From assembly GCA_031273705.1 (NCBI GenBank), contig JAISRJ010000255.1, positions 1 through 13,919 on the forward strand: DNA of 13,919 nucleotides, written 5' to 3'. Shown in pieces: positions 13,906-13,919 of this stretch; position 1 is the stretch's first letter; each line of letters opens with the position of its first letter. A program made the translations under genes and the position numbers. The notes beneath the pieces are model-generated. The model searched no databases. It saw nothing but the letters and a program-made list of their open reading frames with translations, and was not told the DNA's origin. The stretch is from Clostridiales bacterium. GTDB taxonomy: Bacteria; Bacillota; Clostridia; Lachnospirales; WQUN01.

Positions 13906-13919
13906 TGGTTGCTGACAGT
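13905..13919 (+). CDS. Possible start of next polysaccharide gene (partial)
   Basis: ATG 13905 shares its A with the TGA of the kinase gene (TGATG), a coupling arrangement. Only MVADS can be read before the window ends. A CpsB/YwqE-type PHP phosphatase often follows a BY-kinase and begins in a similar way, but five residues prove nothing. There is no Shine-Dalgarno. Confidence 0.25.

Noticed and set aside
1..13919. CRISPR array, tRNA, rRNA or defence system
   Set aside because: No regularly spaced direct repeats, no cloverleaf or rRNA-like stretch and no recognised defence gene was found.

Overview
The window looks like a chromosomal segment of a Gram-positive anaerobe of the Bacillota, probably a member of the Clostridia. 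Supporting signs are strong AGGAGG-type ribosome binding sites, sigma-A-like promoters, an S-layer-homology (SLH) protein, a Bac5-family ABC importer, and a Wzz-type chain-length domain fused to a BY-kinase. Base composition is intermediate. No rRNA, tRNA or CRISPR array is visible. The genus cannot be named from the sequence alone.

Left block, minus strand (about 28-3466): a three-gene operon read SPFH/flotillin-like protein, then double zinc-ribbon membrane protein, then TPM-domain (YgcG-like) membrane protein. It matches by family the ydjI-ydjG-ydjH set of Bacillus subtilis, which works with PspA in envelope-stress protection. No pspA is visible here. The likely promoter (3438-3466) transcribes through a highly structured 115-bp stretch that looks like the right end (omega-RNA/tnpB tail) of an IS200/IS605 element, so a transposon relic seems to form the operon leader.

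Middle block, plus strand (about 3470-5740): an accessory-looking, repeat-rich region. It holds a 13-bp tandem duplication, a C9 tract, a good promoter embedded in an imperfect inverted repeat (3628-3675), a 43-codon small ORF with a perfect Shine-Dalgarno, a secreted protein made only of three SLH repeats, and a divergent uracil phosphoribosyltransferase with its own promoter and terminator. Two inverted-repeat pairs are present: 47 bp at 3808-3854/4786-4832, bracketing the SLH gene, and 25 bp at 3947-3971/5676-5700.

Right block, plus strand (about 5809-12182): a complete five-gene ABC importer of the oligopeptide/oligosaccharide (Opp/Dpp) type: lipoprotein, two permeases and two ATPases. 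The lipoprotein mRNA begins with a nested hairpin leader. A terminator-like hairpin after the lipoprotein gene probably sets a high binding-protein to permease ratio. The second permease carries an unusual extracytoplasmic insertion of roughly 110 residues. The operon ends at a good intrinsic terminator.

Right edge (12304-13919): a capsule/exopolysaccharide regulator, a fused Wzz-BY-kinase with a tyrosine-rich tail, opens what is probably a polysaccharide operon. The next gene seems to start at the last 15 bases. The window therefore joins envelope maintenance, S-layer attachment, nutrient uptake and capsule control. The repeat-rich middle block is the most unusual part.
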